Of a stretch of DNA of 55,767 nt, positions 11,504 to 20,862 are shown one piece after another. The position numbers were made by a program, and so were the translations under genes. The DNA is from Lysobacter antibioticus HS124. Its GTDB lineage: Bacteria; Pseudomonadota; Gammaproteobacteria; Xanthomonadales; Xanthomonadaceae. The first letter of the stretch is position 1. Each line of letters begins with the position of its first letter. Below the pieces are notes generated by a model. That model searched no databases, was not told where the DNA came from, and worked only from the letters and a program-made list of their open reading frames with translations. The stretch is taken from positions 1-55,767 of the forward strand of contig NZ_HG424473.1 in assembly GCF_000336385.2 (NCBI RefSeq). Direction: 5' to 3'.

Positions 11504-11584
11504 TCGCTCGCATGGGCCCCGACCGTCGTGCGGCCGAGACCCAGTGTGCTGGCTGTTCGTCGCGCCGGCTACGGCGCGGACGTC

Positions 11585-11959
11585 TTACTCGGCCGCCGCT
11601 TCCGGACGGTCGACCAGCTCCACATAGGCCATCGGCGCGTTGTCGCCGGCACGGAAGCCGCACTTCAGGATGCGCAGGTAGCCGCCCGGACGGCTCGCGT
11701 AACGCGGGCCCAGGGTGGTGAACAAGGTGCCGACGGCTTCCTTGTCGCGCAGGCGCGAGAAGGCGAGGCGGCGGTTGGCGACGCCGTCCTGCTTGGCCAG
11801 GGTGATCAGCGGCTCGGCGACGCGGCGCAGTTCCTTGGCCTTGGGCAGGGTGGTGCGGATGAGGCCGTGCTTGATCAGCGAGGCCGCCATGTTGGTGAAC
11901 ATGGCATCGCGGTGAGCGCTGGTGCGGCTGAACTTGCGGCCGGCTTTCTGGTGACGCAT
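11585..11959 (-). CDS. rplQ: 50S ribosomal protein L17
   Basis: 124 residues; large-subunit protein bL17, which sits near the exit-tunnel side of the 50S. The highly conserved N-terminus [17 protein letters not shown] fixes the start at 11959, although the frame is open 22 codons further upstream. It is the last gene of the alpha cluster, separated from rpoA by an unusually long 283-bp gap that begins with a hairpin. The standard terminator follows it. Confidence 0.97.
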   Translation of the reverse strand: MRHQKAGRKFSRTSAHRDAMFTNMAASLIKHGLIRTTLPKAKELRRVAEPLITLAKQDGVANRRLAFSRLRDKEAVGTLFTTLGPRYASRPGGYLRILKCGFRAGDNAPMAYVELVDRPEAAAE

Positions 11960-12211
11960 GGCTATGATTCCTGATGAATGTTGGGACGGTTGGACTTCGC
12001 TGTCGCCATCCAGGCGTTGGAGCATTGGACTGCGGGTGGTCCGAACCGGCCATCCTTGACCGGCAGGCCGCGGACTTCGGTCCGTCGGCGGTGGTGCGGT
12101 GGTGCTGGACTACGGTGTCGCTTGAATCAAGAATCCACGCTTCGGCTGACCTCGGCGTGGACTCTTGTCGTTCCCCGGCCCGGCGCACTGCGTCGGGCGT
12201 TCGCCCCGGCC

Positions 12212-12228
12212 GCGCGGCGGCGCCGCGC
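12212..12228 (-). other. Stem-loop after rpoA stop
   Basis: GCGCGGC / GCCGCGC stem with a 3-nt loop, 14 nt past the rpoA stop, with no T-run. One of a set of hairpins found in the long gaps of this gene cluster. Confidence 0.45.
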
Positions 12229-12242
12229 AGCGAGGCTTGGGC

Positions 12243-13241
12243 TCACCCCATCATCCCGTGCGAAGCGATACCGGCCGGCGGCCAGTTCTCGAGCTTCATG
12301 CCGAGGGACAGGCCGCGCTGAGCCAGCACTTCCTTGATCTCGGTGAGCGACTTCTTGCCCAGGTTCGGGGTCTTGAGCAGCTCGACTTCGGTCTTCTGGA
12401 TCAGATCGCCGACGTAGTAGATGCTCTCGGCCTTGAGGCAGTTGGCCGAACGCACGGTCAGCTCGAGGTCGTCGATCGGGCGCAGCAGGATCGGATCGAT
12501 GCCGCTGGTGGCCGGCTTCTGCGCACCGCGGTCGCGGTGGGTGAAGTCGCCGAACACCGACAGTTGATCGGTGAGGATGTCGGCGGCGGTGCGCACGGCT
12601 TCCTCGGCGTCGATCGTGCCGTTGGTTTCGATGTCCAGCACCAGCTTGTCGAGGTCGGTGCGCTGTTCGACGCGCGCGGCTTCGACGGCGTAGGCGACGC
12701 GACGGACCGGCGAGAAGCTGGCGTCCAGCATCAGGCGGCCGATGGCGCGGGTTTCTTCGTCCGGACGACGGCGGGCGGCCGCCGGCTGGTAGCCGAAGCC
12801 GCGCTCGATCTTCAGACGCATGTTGATCGCCGTGTCCTTGGTCAGGTGGCAGATCACATGGTCGGTGTTGAGGATTTCGACGTTGTGGTCGGTCTTGATG
12901 TCGCCGGCGGTGACGATGCCGGGGCCCTGCTTGGCCAGCGACAGCGTCGAGGACTCGCCGGTGTGCATGCGGATGGCGACGTCCTTGAGGTTCAGCAGAA
13001 CCTCCAGCACGTCCTCTTCCAGACCTTCGACCGTGGTGTACTCATGCAGCACGCCGTCGATTTCGACCTCGGTGATGGCGAAACCCGGGATCGACGACAG
13101 CAGCACGCGGCGCAGCGCGTTGCCCAGCGTGTGGCCGTAGCCGCGCTCCAACGGTTCGATCACGACTTTCGCGCGATTGCCGTTGAGGCGTTCGATCTGC
13201 GGACCGCGCGGGCGCAGTACCTGGTTGGCGGTAACCGTCAT
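12243..13241 (-). CDS. rpoA: RNA polymerase alpha subunit
   Basis: 332 residues, normal length. The N-terminal assembly domain (about 1-230) starts [26 protein letters not shown], the dimerisation/assembly signature. The C-terminal domain (about 245-320), which contacts UP elements and activators, includes the conserved RSANCLKAE and [11 protein letters not shown] stretches. Located between rpsD and rplQ as in other proteobacteria, so its level is tied to ribosomal protein output. Confidence 0.98.
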   Translation of the reverse strand: MTVTANQVLRPRGPQIERLNGNRAKVVIEPLERGYGHTLGNALRRVLLSSIPGFAITEVEIDGVLHEYTTVEGLEEDVLEVLLNLKDVAIRMHTGESSTLSLAKQGPGIVTAGDIKTDHNVEILNTDHVICHLTKDTAINMRLKIERGFGYQPAAARRRPDEETRAIGRLMLDASFSPVRRVAYAVEAARVEQRTDLDKLVLDIETNGTIDAEEAVRTAADILTDQLSVFGDFTHRDRGAQKPATSGIDPILLRPIDDLELTVRSANCLKAESIYYVGDLIQKTEVELLKTPNLGKKSLTEIKEVLAQRGLSLGMKLENWPPAGIASHGMMG

Positions 13242-13353
13242 GTTTCGGTGTCTCCAATGACCTCCGCCGGGGGGCGACGGAAGGCTTTAGCTCTTGGAGC
13301 CCCCTCGATTCGAGGGAGCGGCCGGCGCGTATGCCGCGCCGACCTGGGTTGCC

Positions 13354-13388
13354 GGCGAAGGCGGTGCCGTTGCGGAACCGCCTTCGCC
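13354..13388 (-). other. Strong stem-loop after rpsD stop
   Basis: A perfect 12-bp stem (GGCGAAGGCGGT / ACCGCCTTCGCC) with an 11-nt loop starts 8 nt beyond the rpsD stop codon, inside the 155-bp rpsD-rpoA gap. A second, smaller hairpin (CCCTCGA / TCGAGGG, 13302-13316) follows. Neither has a T-run. Confidence 0.7.
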
Positions 13389-13396
13389 CAGCACTA

Positions 13397-14026
13397 TTAC
13401 TTGCTGTACAACTCGACGATCAGCGCTTCGTTGATGTCGGCCGGCAGGTCCGCGCGATCCGGAACCGCCTTGAACACGCCGCTGAACTTCTTGCTGTCGA
13501 CTTCGACCCACGACGGCGACAGGTCCATCTGCGAGGAGACGGTCAGCGATTCCTGCACGCGCAGCTGCTTCTGGGCGCGTTCGGACAGGGCGATCGCGTC
13601 GCCGGCCTTGACCTGGTACGACGGCAGGTTCACCGACTTGCCGTTGACCGTGACGCCGCGGTGCGAGACCAGCTGACGGGCGGCCGGACGGGTGACGGCG
13701 AAGCCCATGCGATAGACGACGTTGTCCAGACGGGTTTCCAGCAACTGCAGCAGGTTCTCGCCGGTGTTGCCCTTCTTGGTCGAGGCCTTCTTGTAGTAGT
13801 TGCGGAACTGACGCTCCAGCAGACCGTAGATACGCTTGACCTTCTGCTTTTCGCGCAGCTGGGTGGCGTAGTCGGACAGCTTGCCCTTGCGGGCGGTCGG
13901 GCCATGCTGGCCGGGCTTCTGCTCGAGCTTGCACTTCGAGTCGAGCGCGCGCGCGGACGACTTCAGGCCGAGGTCGGCGCCTTCGCGACGGGCGAGCTTA
14001 CAGGTGGGGCCAATATAACGAGCCAT
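13397..14026 (-). CDS. rpsD: 30S ribosomal protein S4
   Basis: 209 residues; primary 16S rRNA binder (uS4) and, in many proteobacteria, the autogenous repressor of the alpha operon. The N-terminus [16 protein letters not shown] and the KPGQHG motif are conserved, and the S4 RNA-binding domain spans about 99-160 ([12 protein letters not shown]...). Two cysteines (C9, C31) occur in the N-terminal region, too few for a full zinc site. The gap to rpoA is long and structured. Confidence 0.97.
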   Translation of the reverse strand: MARYIGPTCKLARREGADLGLKSSARALDSKCKLEQKPGQHGPTARKGKLSDYATQLREKQKVKRIYGLLERQFRNYYKKASTKKGNTGENLLQLLETRLDNVVYRMGFAVTRPAARQLVSHRGVTVNGKSVNLPSYQVKAGDAIALSERAQKQLRVQESLTVSSQMDLSPSWVEVDSKKFSGVFKAVPDRADLPADINEALIVELYSK

Positions 14027-14040
14027 GGTTCTTCAGCTCC

Positions 14041-14433
14041 TCAGACGCGACGCTTCTTCGGCGGACGGCACCCGTTGTGCGGGATCGGCGTCACGTCGAT
14101 GATGTTGATGATCTTGTAACCGACGTTGTTCAGCGAACGAACGGCGGACTCACGACCCGGGCCCGGGCCCTTGATGCGGACTTCCAGCGACTTGACGCCG
14201 TAGTCGAGCGCAGCGCGGCCGGCCTTTTCGGCGGCGACCTGGGCGGCGAACGGAGTCGACTTGCGCGAGCCGCGGAAACCCGCGCCGCCCGAAGTCGCCC
14301 ACGACAGCGCGTTGCCCTGGCGGTCGGTGATCGTGATGATGGTGTTGTTGAAAGAAGCGTGGACGTGGGCGATGCCGTCGGTGACGACGCGCTTGATCTT
14401 CTTCTTGGTCTTGACTGCTGCCGGCTTGGCCAT
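14041..14433 (-). CDS. rpsK: 30S ribosomal protein S11
   Basis: 130 residues; uS11, on the platform of the small subunit near the Shine-Dalgarno helix. The conserved block [21 protein letters not shown] and the GPGPGRESA motif are intact, and the basic tail [12 protein letters not shown] is typical. It lies 14 nt from rpsD and 13 nt from rpsM, in the standard alpha order S13-S11-S4. Confidence 0.98.
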   Translation of the reverse strand: MAKPAAVKTKKKIKRVVTDGIAHVHASFNNTIITITDRQGNALSWATSGGAGFRGSRKSTPFAAQVAAEKAGRAALDYGVKSLEVRIKGPGPGRESAVRSLNNVGYKIINIIDVTPIPHNGCRPPKKRRV

Positions 14434-14446
14434 GGTCTAGGTCCCC

Positions 14447-14803
14447 TTACTTCTTGATGGCCTTGCGCGGACCCTTACGGGTACGAGCATTGGTCCGGGT
14501 ACGCTGACCGCGCAGCGGCAGGCCGCGACGGTGACGCAGGCCGCGATAGCAGCCCAGGTCCATCAGACGCTTGATGGCGATGCCGATTTCGCGGCGCAGG
14601 TCGCCTTCGACCACGAACTTGCCGACCTCGGCGCGCAAGCGCTCGACTTCCGGCTCGGACAGGTCGCGGATCTTGGTGGTCGAGGTCACACCTGCGGTTT
14701 CGCAGATCTGCTTCGAACGGGTACGGCCGATGCCGTAGATGCTCTGGAGCCCAACCCAGACATGCTTCTGGGCAGGCAAATTGACGCCCGCAATACGCGC
14801 CAT
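14447..14803 (-). CDS. rpsM: 30S ribosomal protein S13
   Basis: 118 residues; uS13, in the head of the 30S subunit, contacting the P-site tRNA and bridging to the 50S. It starts [19 protein letters not shown] and ends in the conserved [14 protein letters not shown] tail. It is the first gene of the alpha cluster here: rpmJ (L36), which in E. coli lies between secY and rpsM, is not present. A promoter and a hairpin leader can be proposed just upstream. Confidence 0.98.
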   Translation of the reverse strand: MARIAGVNLPAQKHVWVGLQSIYGIGRTRSKQICETAGVTSTTKIRDLSEPEVERLRAEVGKFVVEGDLRREIGIAIKRLMDLGCYRGLRHRRGLPLRGQRTRTNARTRKGPRKAIKK

Positions 14804-14828
14804 AACGCGATCTCCAACTGGTTTGGCG

Positions 14829-14850
14829 GCCAGGACGGATTAATCCTGGC
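14829..14850 (-). promoter_or_regulatory. Leader stem-loop upstream of rpsM
   Basis: Inverted repeat GCCAGGA / TCCTGGC around an 8-nt centre, located between the proposed start of transcription and the rpsM start codon. In E. coli S4 binds a pseudoknot in this position to repress the operon; whether this hairpin does the same is inference. Confidence 0.45.
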
Positions 14851-14864
14851 GGAGTGAACTGGAA

Positions 14865-14893
14865 ATTGTATCTAGGTCTCGGGTTAATAGGAA
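14865..14893 (-). promoter_or_regulatory. Candidate promoter of the alpha cluster
   Basis: Minus strand: TTCCTA, 17-bp spacer, TACAAT. The -10 is good, the -35 matches at three positions. It lies in a locally AT-rich patch of the secY-rpsM gap, 62 nt before rpsM. Confidence 0.5.
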
Positions 14894-15004
14894 GCCCCGC
14901 GGCACCAGAGGTGCCACGGAACTCCGGCATGGGGAGTGTGCCCATGCTCCGGCGACGAGTCTGAACTGGCTGAATGAGGCGATGCCCTGCCCCCCCCTCA
15001 GCCC

Positions 15005-15025
15005 CGCGCGCTACTCTGGCGCGCG
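15005..15025 (-). other. Stem-loop after secY stop
   Basis: CGCGCGC / GCGCGCG stem with a 7-nt loop, 13 nt past the secY stop. No T-run follows. It marks the end of the spc segment, before the alpha promoter. Confidence 0.5.
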
Positions 15026-15038
15026 AACCGGTCCTGAC

Positions 15039-16412
15039 TCACCCGCGCGCGAGACCGCCGCGCGAGCCGCCCTTCAAGTTCGCTTTCTTCAACAGGCTTT
15101 CGTACTGATGCGACATCAGATGAGCCTGGATTTGAGCGATGAAATCCATCACCACGACCACCACGATCAGCAGCGACGTGCCGCCGAAGTAGAACGAGGT
15201 GCCCAGTTGGGTACGCATGACCTCCGGCAGGAGGCAGACGATCACCAGGTAAATCGCGCCGGCCGCCGTCAAGCGGGTCAGCACGCCATCAACGTAGTCC
15301 GCCGTCGCCTTGCCCGGACGGATGCCCGGAATCAACGCACCCGACTTCTTCAGGTTGTCGGCGGTTTCCTGCGAGTTGAACACCAGCGCCGTGTAGAAGA
15401 ACGCGAAGCCGACGATCAGACCAGCATACAGGATCATGTGCACGGGTTCACCCGGATTCAGCCATTGGCTGAGCCGTTGCAGGAACCCGGAGAAGCCGCT
15501 GCCGCTGTTGTTCTGGGCGAACCAGGTCGCGGCGGTGGCCGGGAACATGACGATGCTGGAGGCGAAGATCGCCGGGATCACGCCCGCCATGTTGAGCTTC
15601 AGCGGCAGGAACGACGCCTGGTTCATGTAGGCGTTGCGCCCGCCCTGGCGCCGGGCGTAGTTCACCGTGATCCGGCGCTGGCCGCGTTCGACGAACACGA
15701 CCAGGTAGGTGAAGCCGACCACCAGCAGGACCACGACGATGGCCGCGATCGCGCTCATGTCGCCGTTGCGGATCTGCTCGAACATCTGCAGCAGCGCGGC
15801 GGGCAGGCCCGCGACGATACCGGCGAAGATGATCAGCGAAACGCCGTTGCCGACGCCGCGCTCGGTGATCTGCTCGCCCAGCCACATCAGGAACATGGTG
15901 CCGGCGGTCAGCGCGATCACCGCGGTCAGGATGAAGCCCATGCCCGGCGAATACACCACCGGCACGCCATTGGGCGCCATGCTCGACTGCAGGCCCGCGG
16001 CGATGCCCCAGGCCTGGAACACGGCCAGCGGAATCGCGCCCATCCGCGACCACTGGTTGATCTTGCGCCGGCCCGATTCGCCTTCCTTCTGGATGGCCTT
16101 CAGGCTGGGCACGATCTGCACCAGCAGCTGGACGATGATCGATGCCGAGATATACGGCATCACGTTCAGCGCGAACAGGCTGAAGCGATGCAGGGCGCCG
16201 CCCGAGAACATGTTGAACATGTCCACGATCGTGCCCTGCTTGGTCGACATGAATTCGACCATCGCCTGCGGGTTGACGCCCGGCACCGGGATGTAGCTGC
16301 CGATGCGGTAGACGATCAAAGCGCCGATCACGAACAGCAAACGCTGACGGAGCTCGGTGAACTTACCGAGCCCGCCACCGAGGCCAGCCATCGCGTTGCC
16401 GCTCCGCGCCAT
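15039..16412 (-). CDS. secY: Preprotein translocase subunit SecY
   Basis: 457 residues with ten predicted membrane segments; the channel-forming subunit of the SecYEG translocon. The N-terminal stretch [21 protein letters not shown] and the IPVPGVNP plug region are characteristic, as is the C-terminal [15 protein letters not shown] start at [13 protein letters not shown] (16412); 24 more in-frame codons upstream would overlap rplO. The C-terminus after the last helix is basic (LKGGSRGG). Seven nt separate it from rplO. Confidence 0.96.
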   Translation of the reverse strand: MARSGNAMAGLGGGLGKFTELRQRLLFVIGALIVYRIGSYIPVPGVNPQAMVEFMSTKQGTIVDMFNMFSGGALHRFSLFALNVMPYISASIIVQLLVQIVPSLKAIQKEGESGRRKINQWSRMGAIPLAVFQAWGIAAGLQSSMAPNGVPVVYSPGMGFILTAVIALTAGTMFLMWLGEQITERGVGNGVSLIIFAGIVAGLPAALLQMFEQIRNGDMSAIAAIVVVLLVVGFTYLVVFVERGQRRITVNYARRQGGRNAYMNQASFLPLKLNMAGVIPAIFASSIVMFPATAATWFAQNNSGSGFSGFLQRLSQWLNPGEPVHMILYAGLIVGFAFFYTALVFNSQETADNLKKSGALIPGIRPGKATADYVDGVLTRLTAAGAIYLVIVCLLPEVMRTQLGTSFYFGGTSLLIVVVVVMDFIAQIQAHLMSHQYESLLKKANLKGGSRGGLARG

Positions 16413-16419
16413 GCGTCGG

Positions 16420-16857
16420 TTACTCCTCGACCTTGCCGCCGGCCGCTTCGATCGCGGCCTTGGCGCCGGCCGTGGCCAGCACACCCTTGAGCACGAACTT
16501 CTTGGTCAGCTCGCCCTTCTTGACGATCTTGGCCTGCTTGGCCGTGCTCGGGACGAGCTTGGCGGCCTTCAGCGCGGCGAAATCGACGTCGCCGGCGTCC
16601 AGCTTGTCCAGCTGGTACAGCAGCACTTCGGCGGTGTCCTTGGCCAGCTTCGAGCGGAAGCCGATCTTCGGCAGGCGGCGCTGCATGGGCATCTGGCCGC
16701 CTTCGAAGCCGGCCTTGATCTTGCCCTTACCGGCGCGCGCGAACGAACCCTTGTGACCGCGACCGGCGGTCTTGCCCAGGCCCGAACCGATGCCGCGACC
16801 GACGCGAGTACGCTCCTGACGAGCGCCGTCGGCCGGCTTGAGAGTGTTGAGACGCAT
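16420..16857 (-). CDS. rplO: 50S ribosomal protein L15
   Basis: 145 residues; uL15. The glycine-rich N-terminal extension ([20 protein letters not shown]), which penetrates the 23S rRNA core, is present, followed by the globular C-terminal domain with an alanine/lysine-rich end. Standard position between rpmD and secY. Confidence 0.97.
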   Translation of the reverse strand: MRLNTLKPADGARQERTRVGRGIGSGLGKTAGRGHKGSFARAGKGKIKAGFEGGQMPMQRRLPKIGFRSKLAKDTAEVLLYQLDKLDAGDVDFAALKAAKLVPSTAKQAKIVKKGELTKKFVLKGVLATAGAKAAIEAAGGKVEE

Positions 16858-16862
16858 GATGA

Positions 16863-17060
16863 TTACTCCTCGACCTGGACGAGGTAGTGAACCTTGTTGA
16901 TCAGGCCGCGCACCTGCGGGCTGTCCTTCAGTTCACGCACGTCGTTGAGCTTGTTCAGGCCCAGCGCCTTCACCGACAGGCGGTGACGCGACTGGGTGCC
17001 ACGCAGACCCTTGACCAGACGCACCTTGACGGTGCCGGTACCGGCTTCGTTCTTAGCCAT
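16863..17060 (-). CDS. rpmD: 50S ribosomal protein L30
   Basis: 65 residues; uL30, short bacterial form with a few extra N-terminal residues (MAKNEAGT) before the core [25 protein letters not shown]. Its start codon lies inside the end of rpsE (8-nt overlap), a sign of translational coupling. Confidence 0.96.
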   Translation of the reverse strand: MAKNEAGTGTVKVRLVKGLRGTQSRHRLSVKALGLNKLNDVRELKDSPQVRGLINKVHYLVQVEE

Positions 17061-17592
17061 TGAGGAGATCCTCCACCTTCTTGCCGCGCTTGGCCGCGAT
17101 CTTGGCCGGCGAATGCATGTCGGTCAGGCCCTTCAGGGTAGCGCGGACCAGGTTGATCGGGTTGCGCGAACCCACGGCCTTGGCCAGCACGTTCTTGACG
17201 CCGACCGCTTCGAGCACGGCGCGCATCGCGCCGCCGGCGATCACGCCGGTACCTTCCGAAGCCGGCTGCATGAACACGCGGGCGGCGCCGTGACCGGCCT
17301 TGACCGAGTGCCACAGGGTGCCGTTGTTGAGCTCGACGTTGGCCATGCTCTTGCGGGCGTACTCCATCGACTTCTGGATCGCGACCGGCACTTCGCGCGC
17401 CTTGCCGTAACCGAAACCGACCTTGCCGTTGCCGTCGCCCACCACCGTCAGCGCGGTGAAGGTGAACTGGCGACCGCCCTTGACGGTCTTGCTGACGCGG
17501 TTGACCGCGATCAGCTTCTCGATCATGCCGTCGTCGATCTCTTCGCGGTTGCGATCGCGATCGCGACCCCGCGGTTCACGTTCGTTAGCCAT
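17053..17592 (-). CDS. rpsE: 30S ribosomal protein S5
   Basis: 179 residues; uS5, at the mRNA entry channel and involved in decoding fidelity. The double-stranded-RNA-binding-like core begins at [23 protein letters not shown] and the GTGVIAGG loop is present. The N-terminus has an Arg/Asp-rich extension ([13 protein letters not shown]) longer than in E. coli. A 166-bp gap with a strong hairpin separates it from the preceding rplR. Confidence 0.97.
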   Translation of the reverse strand: MANEREPRGRDRDRNREEIDDGMIEKLIAVNRVSKTVKGGRQFTFTALTVVGDGNGKVGFGYGKAREVPVAIQKSMEYARKSMANVELNNGTLWHSVKAGHGAARVFMQPASEGTGVIAGGAMRAVLEAVGVKNVLAKAVGSRNPINLVRATLKGLTDMHSPAKIAAKRGKKVEDLLNG

Positions 17593-17725
17593 TGCTATAT
17601 CTCTGTAGTTGAAAGGATTTGCGACTTGGCCGCTTATCGTTGTGGGCTGCAGCGGATGTTTCGCCGACGGGGCACTAATCCTGTCGGCGCCCGACCCTGA
17701 ACCCGAGCCGGCGGGGAATGCGTTC

Positions 17726-17751
17726 AGGCGTGGGGGCGAGCCCCCACGCCT
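17726..17751 (-). other. Strong stem-loop after rplR stop
   Basis: AGGCGTGGGGG / CCCCCACGCCT stem (11 bp plus a closing C-G) starting 7 nt after the rplR stop. There is no T-run, so it is more likely an mRNA 3'-stabilising or attenuating structure than a full terminator. A second imperfect hairpin (GCCGAC / GTCGGC, about 17661-17688) follows in the same gap. Confidence 0.7.
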
Positions 17752-17758
17752 TCAAGCC

Positions 17759-18112
17759 TTAGAACTGCAGGCCGCCTTCGCGAGCGGCTTCGGCCAGCGC
17801 CTTGATGCGGCCGTGGTAGCGGTAGCCCGAGCGGTCGAACGCGACCTTCTCGATGCCCGCGGCCTTGGCGCGCTCGGCGATGATCTGGCCGACCTTGGTC
17901 GCGGCGTCGGCGTTCTTGCCGTTCTTCAGGCCTTCCTTGACTTCGGCCTGCACGGTCGAGGCCGAGGCCAGGACGCGCGAACCGTCGTGGGTGAAGACCT
18001 GGGCGTACAGGTGCTGACCGGTGCGCAGCACGGTCAGGCGCGGCACGCCGAGTTCACGGATGTGCGCACGGGTCGACTTGGCGCGGCGCAGGCGGGCGAT
18101 GTTCTTCTTCAT
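17759..18112 (-). CDS. rplR: 50S ribosomal protein L18
   Basis: 117 residues; uL18, which binds 5S rRNA together with L5 and L25. It starts [22 protein letters not shown] and ends with the conserved [26 protein letters not shown]-type block. Gaps on both sides are long for an spc operon (66 bp to rplF, 166 bp to rpsE) and each contains a hairpin. Confidence 0.97.
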   Translation of the reverse strand: MKKNIARLRRAKSTRAHIRELGVPRLTVLRTGQHLYAQVFTHDGSRVLASASTVQAEVKEGLKNGKNADAATKVGQIIAERAKAAGIEKVAFDRSGYRYHGRIKALAEAAREGGLQF

Positions 18113-18151
18113 GATCTGGTCTCCGAAAGCTGAAAGCTTGGTGTCTCGGGG

Positions 18152-18168
18152 GCCGGCGAGGGGCCGGC
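18152..18168 (-). other. Stem-loop after rplF stop
   Basis: Two GCCGGC hexamers separated by 5 nt form a 6-bp GC stem 10 nt beyond the rplF stop. No T-run. Confidence 0.4.
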
Positions 18169-18178
18169 GCCCTACCCG

Positions 18179-18706
18179 TTAGGCCTTCTTGGCTTCCTTA
18201 CGGATGATGACTTCGCCGGCGTACTTCACGCCCTTGCCCTTGTAGGGCTCCGGCGGACGGAAACCGCGAATCTTGGCGGCGACTTCGCCGACGCGCTGCT
18301 TGTCCGCGCCCTGGACCAGGATCTCGGTCTGGGTCGGGGTGGCCAGCGTGATGCCTTCCGGCGCCTTGAACACGACCGGATGGGAGAAGCCCAGGGCCAG
18401 GCTCAGGTCCTTGCCCTGCATCGAGGCGCGGTAACCGACGCCGACCAGCTCGAGCTTGCGCTCGAAGCCTTCCGACACGCCCTTCACCATATTGGCGAGG
18501 ATGGCGCGCAGGGTGCCGGTCAGCGGGATCAGCGCGGCGTCTTCGGTCACGAAGACGGCCTCGTTGTTCTCGACCTTCAGGTTGATGGCGGCCGGCTTGG
18601 CGATCGACAGCGAGCCCTTCGGGCCCTTGGCGACGACGGCGTCGGCCTGAACGTTGATTTCGACGCCCTTCGGCAGGGCGATCGGCTTCTTGGCAACTCG
18701 GGACAT
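18179..18706 (-). CDS. rplF: 50S ribosomal protein L6
   Basis: 175 residues; uL6, near the GTPase-associated region of the 50S. Two repeated alpha/beta domains are recognisable: [16 protein letters not shown] at the N-terminus and [23 protein letters not shown] at the C-terminus, the diagnostic L6 signature. It begins 15 nt after rpsH. Confidence 0.97.
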   Translation of the reverse strand: MSRVAKKPIALPKGVEINVQADAVVAKGPKGSLSIAKPAAINLKVENNEAVFVTEDAALIPLTGTLRAILANMVKGVSEGFERKLELVGVGYRASMQGKDLSLALGFSHPVVFKAPEGITLATPTQTEILVQGADKQRVGEVAAKIRGFRPPEPYKGKGVKYAGEVIIRKEAKKA

Positions 18707-18721
18707 GGGTCTATTCCTCCC

Positions 18722-19120
18722 TTAGGCCACGAAGCACAGGACTTCACCGCCGACGCCCTGCTGGCGCGCCTGCGCATCGGTCATGATGCCCTTCGAGGTG
18801 GAGATGATGGCCACGCCGAGGCCGCCGAGGACCTTGGGCAGCGCGTCCTTGCCGCGGTACTGACGCAGGCCCGAACGGGAGTAGCGCTCCAGGCGCTCGA
18901 TCACCGGCTTGCCTTCGTAGTACTTCAGCGAGATTTCGAGTTCGGACTTGCCGCCACCGAGATCGGTGACGCGCGAATCCAGGATGTAGCCCTCGTCCTT
19001 CAGCACGGCGGCGATGGCCACCTTCACCTTGGACGACGGCATCTTCACCGTCTGCTTGCGCACAGCGGCCGCATTCTTGATGCGGACCAGCATGTCGGCG
19101 ATGGGATCAGTCATGCTCAT
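18722..19120 (-). CDS. rpsH: 30S ribosomal protein S8
   Basis: 132 residues; uS8, a primary 16S rRNA binder and the known autogenous repressor of the spc operon in E. coli. It starts [17 protein letters not shown] and ends with the conserved [26 protein letters not shown]-type stretch. A 152-bp structured gap separates it from rpsN, far longer than the few nucleotides seen between most genes here. Confidence 0.97.
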   Translation of the reverse strand: MSMTDPIADMLVRIKNAAAVRKQTVKMPSSKVKVAIAAVLKDEGYILDSRVTDLGGGKSELEISLKYYEGKPVIERLERYSRSGLRQYRGKDALPKVLGGLGVAIISTSKGIMTDAQARQQGVGGEVLCFVA

Positions 19121-19176
19121 TAAAAGTCACCTATGAGTAGCACCGATATCCGCGGGATTGCGAATTTCAGTTGTAT

Positions 19177-19190
19177 TTGCAACGTTGCAA
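19177..19190. repeat. Perfect palindrome in the rpsN-rpsH gap
   Basis: TTGCAACGTTGCAA, a 14-bp perfect palindrome in an AT-rich patch of the rpsN-rpsH gap. It could be a protein-binding site or part of an internal promoter region; no partner is evident. Confidence 0.5.
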
Positions 19191-19195
19191 CAACG

Positions 19196-19221
19196 CCAGC
19201 GCGGCCCGGAGGCCGCGCTGG
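19196..19221 (-). other. Strong stem-loop in the rpsN-rpsH gap
   Basis: An 11-bp perfect stem (CCAGCGCGGCC / GGCCGCGCTGG) with a 4-nt loop, about 50 nt after the rpsN stop. No T-run follows. Confidence 0.7.
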
Positions 19222-19230
19222 TGGGTCCGT

Positions 19231-19250
19231 CCCCGGGCTGGAGCCCGGGG
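19231..19250 (-). other. Second stem-loop in the rpsN-rpsH gap
   Basis: An 8-bp GC stem (CCCCGGGC / GCCCGGGG) with loop TGGA, 22 nt after the rpsN stop. With the adjacent 11-bp hairpin it makes a tandem structure inside the spc segment. Confidence 0.65.
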
Positions 19251-19272
19251 AGCCGGCAAGCATAACAGACTT

Positions 19273-19578
19273 TTACCAGCTTGCCTTGCGCAGGCCCGGA
19301 ACGTCGCCGCGCATGGTGGCTTCGCGCAGCTTGTTGCGGCCGAGGCCGAACTTGCTGTACACGCCACGCGAGCGGCCCGACAGGGCGCAGCGGTTGCGCT
19401 GACGGCTCGGCGAGGAGTCGCGCGGCAGCTTCTGCAGCTTGACCACGGCGTCCATCTTCTCTTCGTACGAAGCCGATTCGCTGGAGATGATCTTCTTCAG
19501 CGCTTCGCGCTTGGCGGCGAACTTCTTCACCAGCTTGGTCCGCTTGAGGTCGCGGTTGACCATGGAGGTCTTAGCCAT
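19273..19578 (-). CDS. rpsN: 30S ribosomal protein S14
   Basis: 101 residues; uS14 of the long, zinc-independent type: the CxxC pairs of the short zinc form are absent. The C-terminal block [26 protein letters not shown] is characteristic. It lies 15 nt after rplE. Confidence 0.97.
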   Translation of the reverse strand: MAKTSMVNRDLKRTKLVKKFAAKREALKKIISSESASYEEKMDAVVKLQKLPRDSSPSRQRNRCALSGRSRGVYSKFGLGRNKLREATMRGDVPGLRKASW

Positions 19579-19593
19579 TGTTCGATCCTAGCC

Positions 19594-20136
19594 TCAGTTG
19601 CGGAACGGGAAGCGGAAGGCTTCGAGCAGGGCCTTGGCCTCGGCGTCGGTCTTCGCGGTCGTGGTGATCGCGATGTCCATGCCGCGCAGGGCGTCGACCT
19701 GGTCGAAGTCGATTTCCGGGAAGATGATCTGTTCCTTGACGCCCATGTTGTAGTTGCCGCGGCCGTCGAACGAACGGCCCGACACGCCGCGGAAGTCGCG
19801 GACGCGCGGCAGCGAGATGTTGATCAGGCGGTCCAGGAACTCGAACATCTTGGCGCGGCGCAGGGTGACCTTGGCGCCGATCGGCCAGCCGTCGCGGATC
19901 TTGAACGAAGCCACCGACACGCGGGACTTGGTCACGATCGGCTTCTGGCCGGCGATCTTGGTCATGTCGGCGACGGCATTTTCCAGGATCTTCTTGTTGG
20001 TGGCGGCTTCGCCCACGCCCATGTTCAGCGTGATCTTGACGAGGCGCGGCACTTCCATCGGGTTCTTGTAGCCGAACTTTTCAGTCAGCGCCGGAACCAC
20101 TTCTTTCTTGTAGAACTCTTCGAGCCGGGTGGTCAT
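19594..20136 (-). CDS. rplE: 50S ribosomal protein L5
   Basis: 180 residues; uL5, which binds 5S rRNA and contacts P-site tRNA. Signature stretches are [12 protein letters not shown], the [25 protein letters not shown] region and the C-terminal [13 protein letters not shown]. In E. coli the S8 repressor site lies around the start of this gene; I cannot confirm a matching structure by eye. Confidence 0.97.
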   Translation of the reverse strand: MTTRLEEFYKKEVVPALTEKFGYKNPMEVPRLVKITLNMGVGEAATNKKILENAVADMTKIAGQKPIVTKSRVSVASFKIRDGWPIGAKVTLRRAKMFEFLDRLINISLPRVRDFRGVSGRSFDGRGNYNMGVKEQIIFPEIDFDQVDALRGMDIAITTTAKTDAEAKALLEAFRFPFRN

Positions 20137-20147
20137 TTCAGCATTCC

Positions 20148-20462
20148 TCAGGCGTCGACCGCCTCACCGCTGGAGCGGAACACGCGCAGTTTGCGTCCAT
20201 CCTCCAGCACCTTGAAACCGATGCGTTCGCCCTTGCCGGTGGCCGGGTTGAACAGCATGACGTTGGAAATGTGGATCGGCGCTTCGCGCTCGACCACGCC
20301 GCCCGGCTGGTTGGCCTGCGGGTTCGGCTTGGTGTGGCGCTTGACGACGTTGATGTTCGCGACGACGACCTTGTCGCCGAGCACGCGCACCACGTCGCCC
20401 TTCTTGCCCTTGTCCTTGCCGGCGGTGACGATCACCTGATCGCCCTTCTTGATACGGTTCAT
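20148..20462 (-). CDS. rplX: 50S ribosomal protein L24
   Basis: 104 residues; uL24, an assembly-initiator protein at the tunnel exit. The KOW motif is at the N-terminus ([23 protein letters not shown]), and the family block [16 protein letters not shown] follows. Eleven nt separate it from rplE. Confidence 0.97.
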   Translation of the reverse strand: MNRIKKGDQVIVTAGKDKGKKGDVVRVLGDKVVVANINVVKRHTKPNPQANQPGGVVEREAPIHISNVMLFNPATGKGERIGFKVLEDGRKLRVFRSSGEAVDA

Positions 20463-20478
20463 GGTCTAGTTCCTCCGC

Positions 20479-20847
20479 TCAGAGCACTTCGGGCGCGAGC
20501 GAAACGATCTTCATGAACTTCTCCGAGCGCAGCTCGCGAGTCACGGGCCCGAAGATACGGGTGCCGATCGGCTCATGCTTGTTGTTGAGCAACACCGCAG
20601 CGTTGCCATCGAAGCGGATCAGCGAACCGTCCGGGCGACGAACGCCCTTGCGGGTGCGGACCACGACGGCGTCGTAGACGTCGCCCTTCTTGACCTTGCC
20701 GCGCGGAATCGCGTCCTTCACGGTGACCTTGATGATGTCGCCAATGTGCGCGTAACGGCGCTTGGAGCCGCCGAGCACCTTGATGCACATCACTTCCTTG
20801 GCACCGGAGTTGTCGGCCACGTCGAGGTAGCTTTGCATCTGGATCAT
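20479..20847 (-). CDS. rplN: 50S ribosomal protein L14
   Basis: 122 residues; uL14, at the subunit interface. It starts [27 protein letters not shown] and ends with [12 protein letters not shown], both diagnostic. It opens the spc segment after rpsQ. I see no clear promoter in the 15-nt gap upstream, so S10 and spc genes are probably read through as one unit. Confidence 0.98.
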   Translation of the reverse strand: MIQMQSYLDVADNSGAKEVMCIKVLGGSKRRYAHIGDIIKVTVKDAIPRGKVKKGDVYDAVVVRTRKGVRRPDGSLIRFDGNAAVLLNNKHEPIGTRIFGPVTRELRSEKFMKIVSLAPEVL

Positions 20848-20862
20848 GGTTCAGCCCTCCTC

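Larger units (their letters stand above)
11209..11584. other. Gap between dsbB and rplQ
   Basis: 376 bp. It holds the putative dsbB promoter at the left, a 15-bp tandem duplication of GTAACCGTTGCCGGC (11442-11471, one mismatch plus one at the end), and the ribosomal-cluster terminator (11475-11503). No gene is visible in the remainder. Confidence 0.6.

Noticed and set aside
14982-16490. Long plus-strand frame opposite secY
   Set aside because: Antisense of the conserved SecY gene; composition rich in His, Asp and Arg without motifs.
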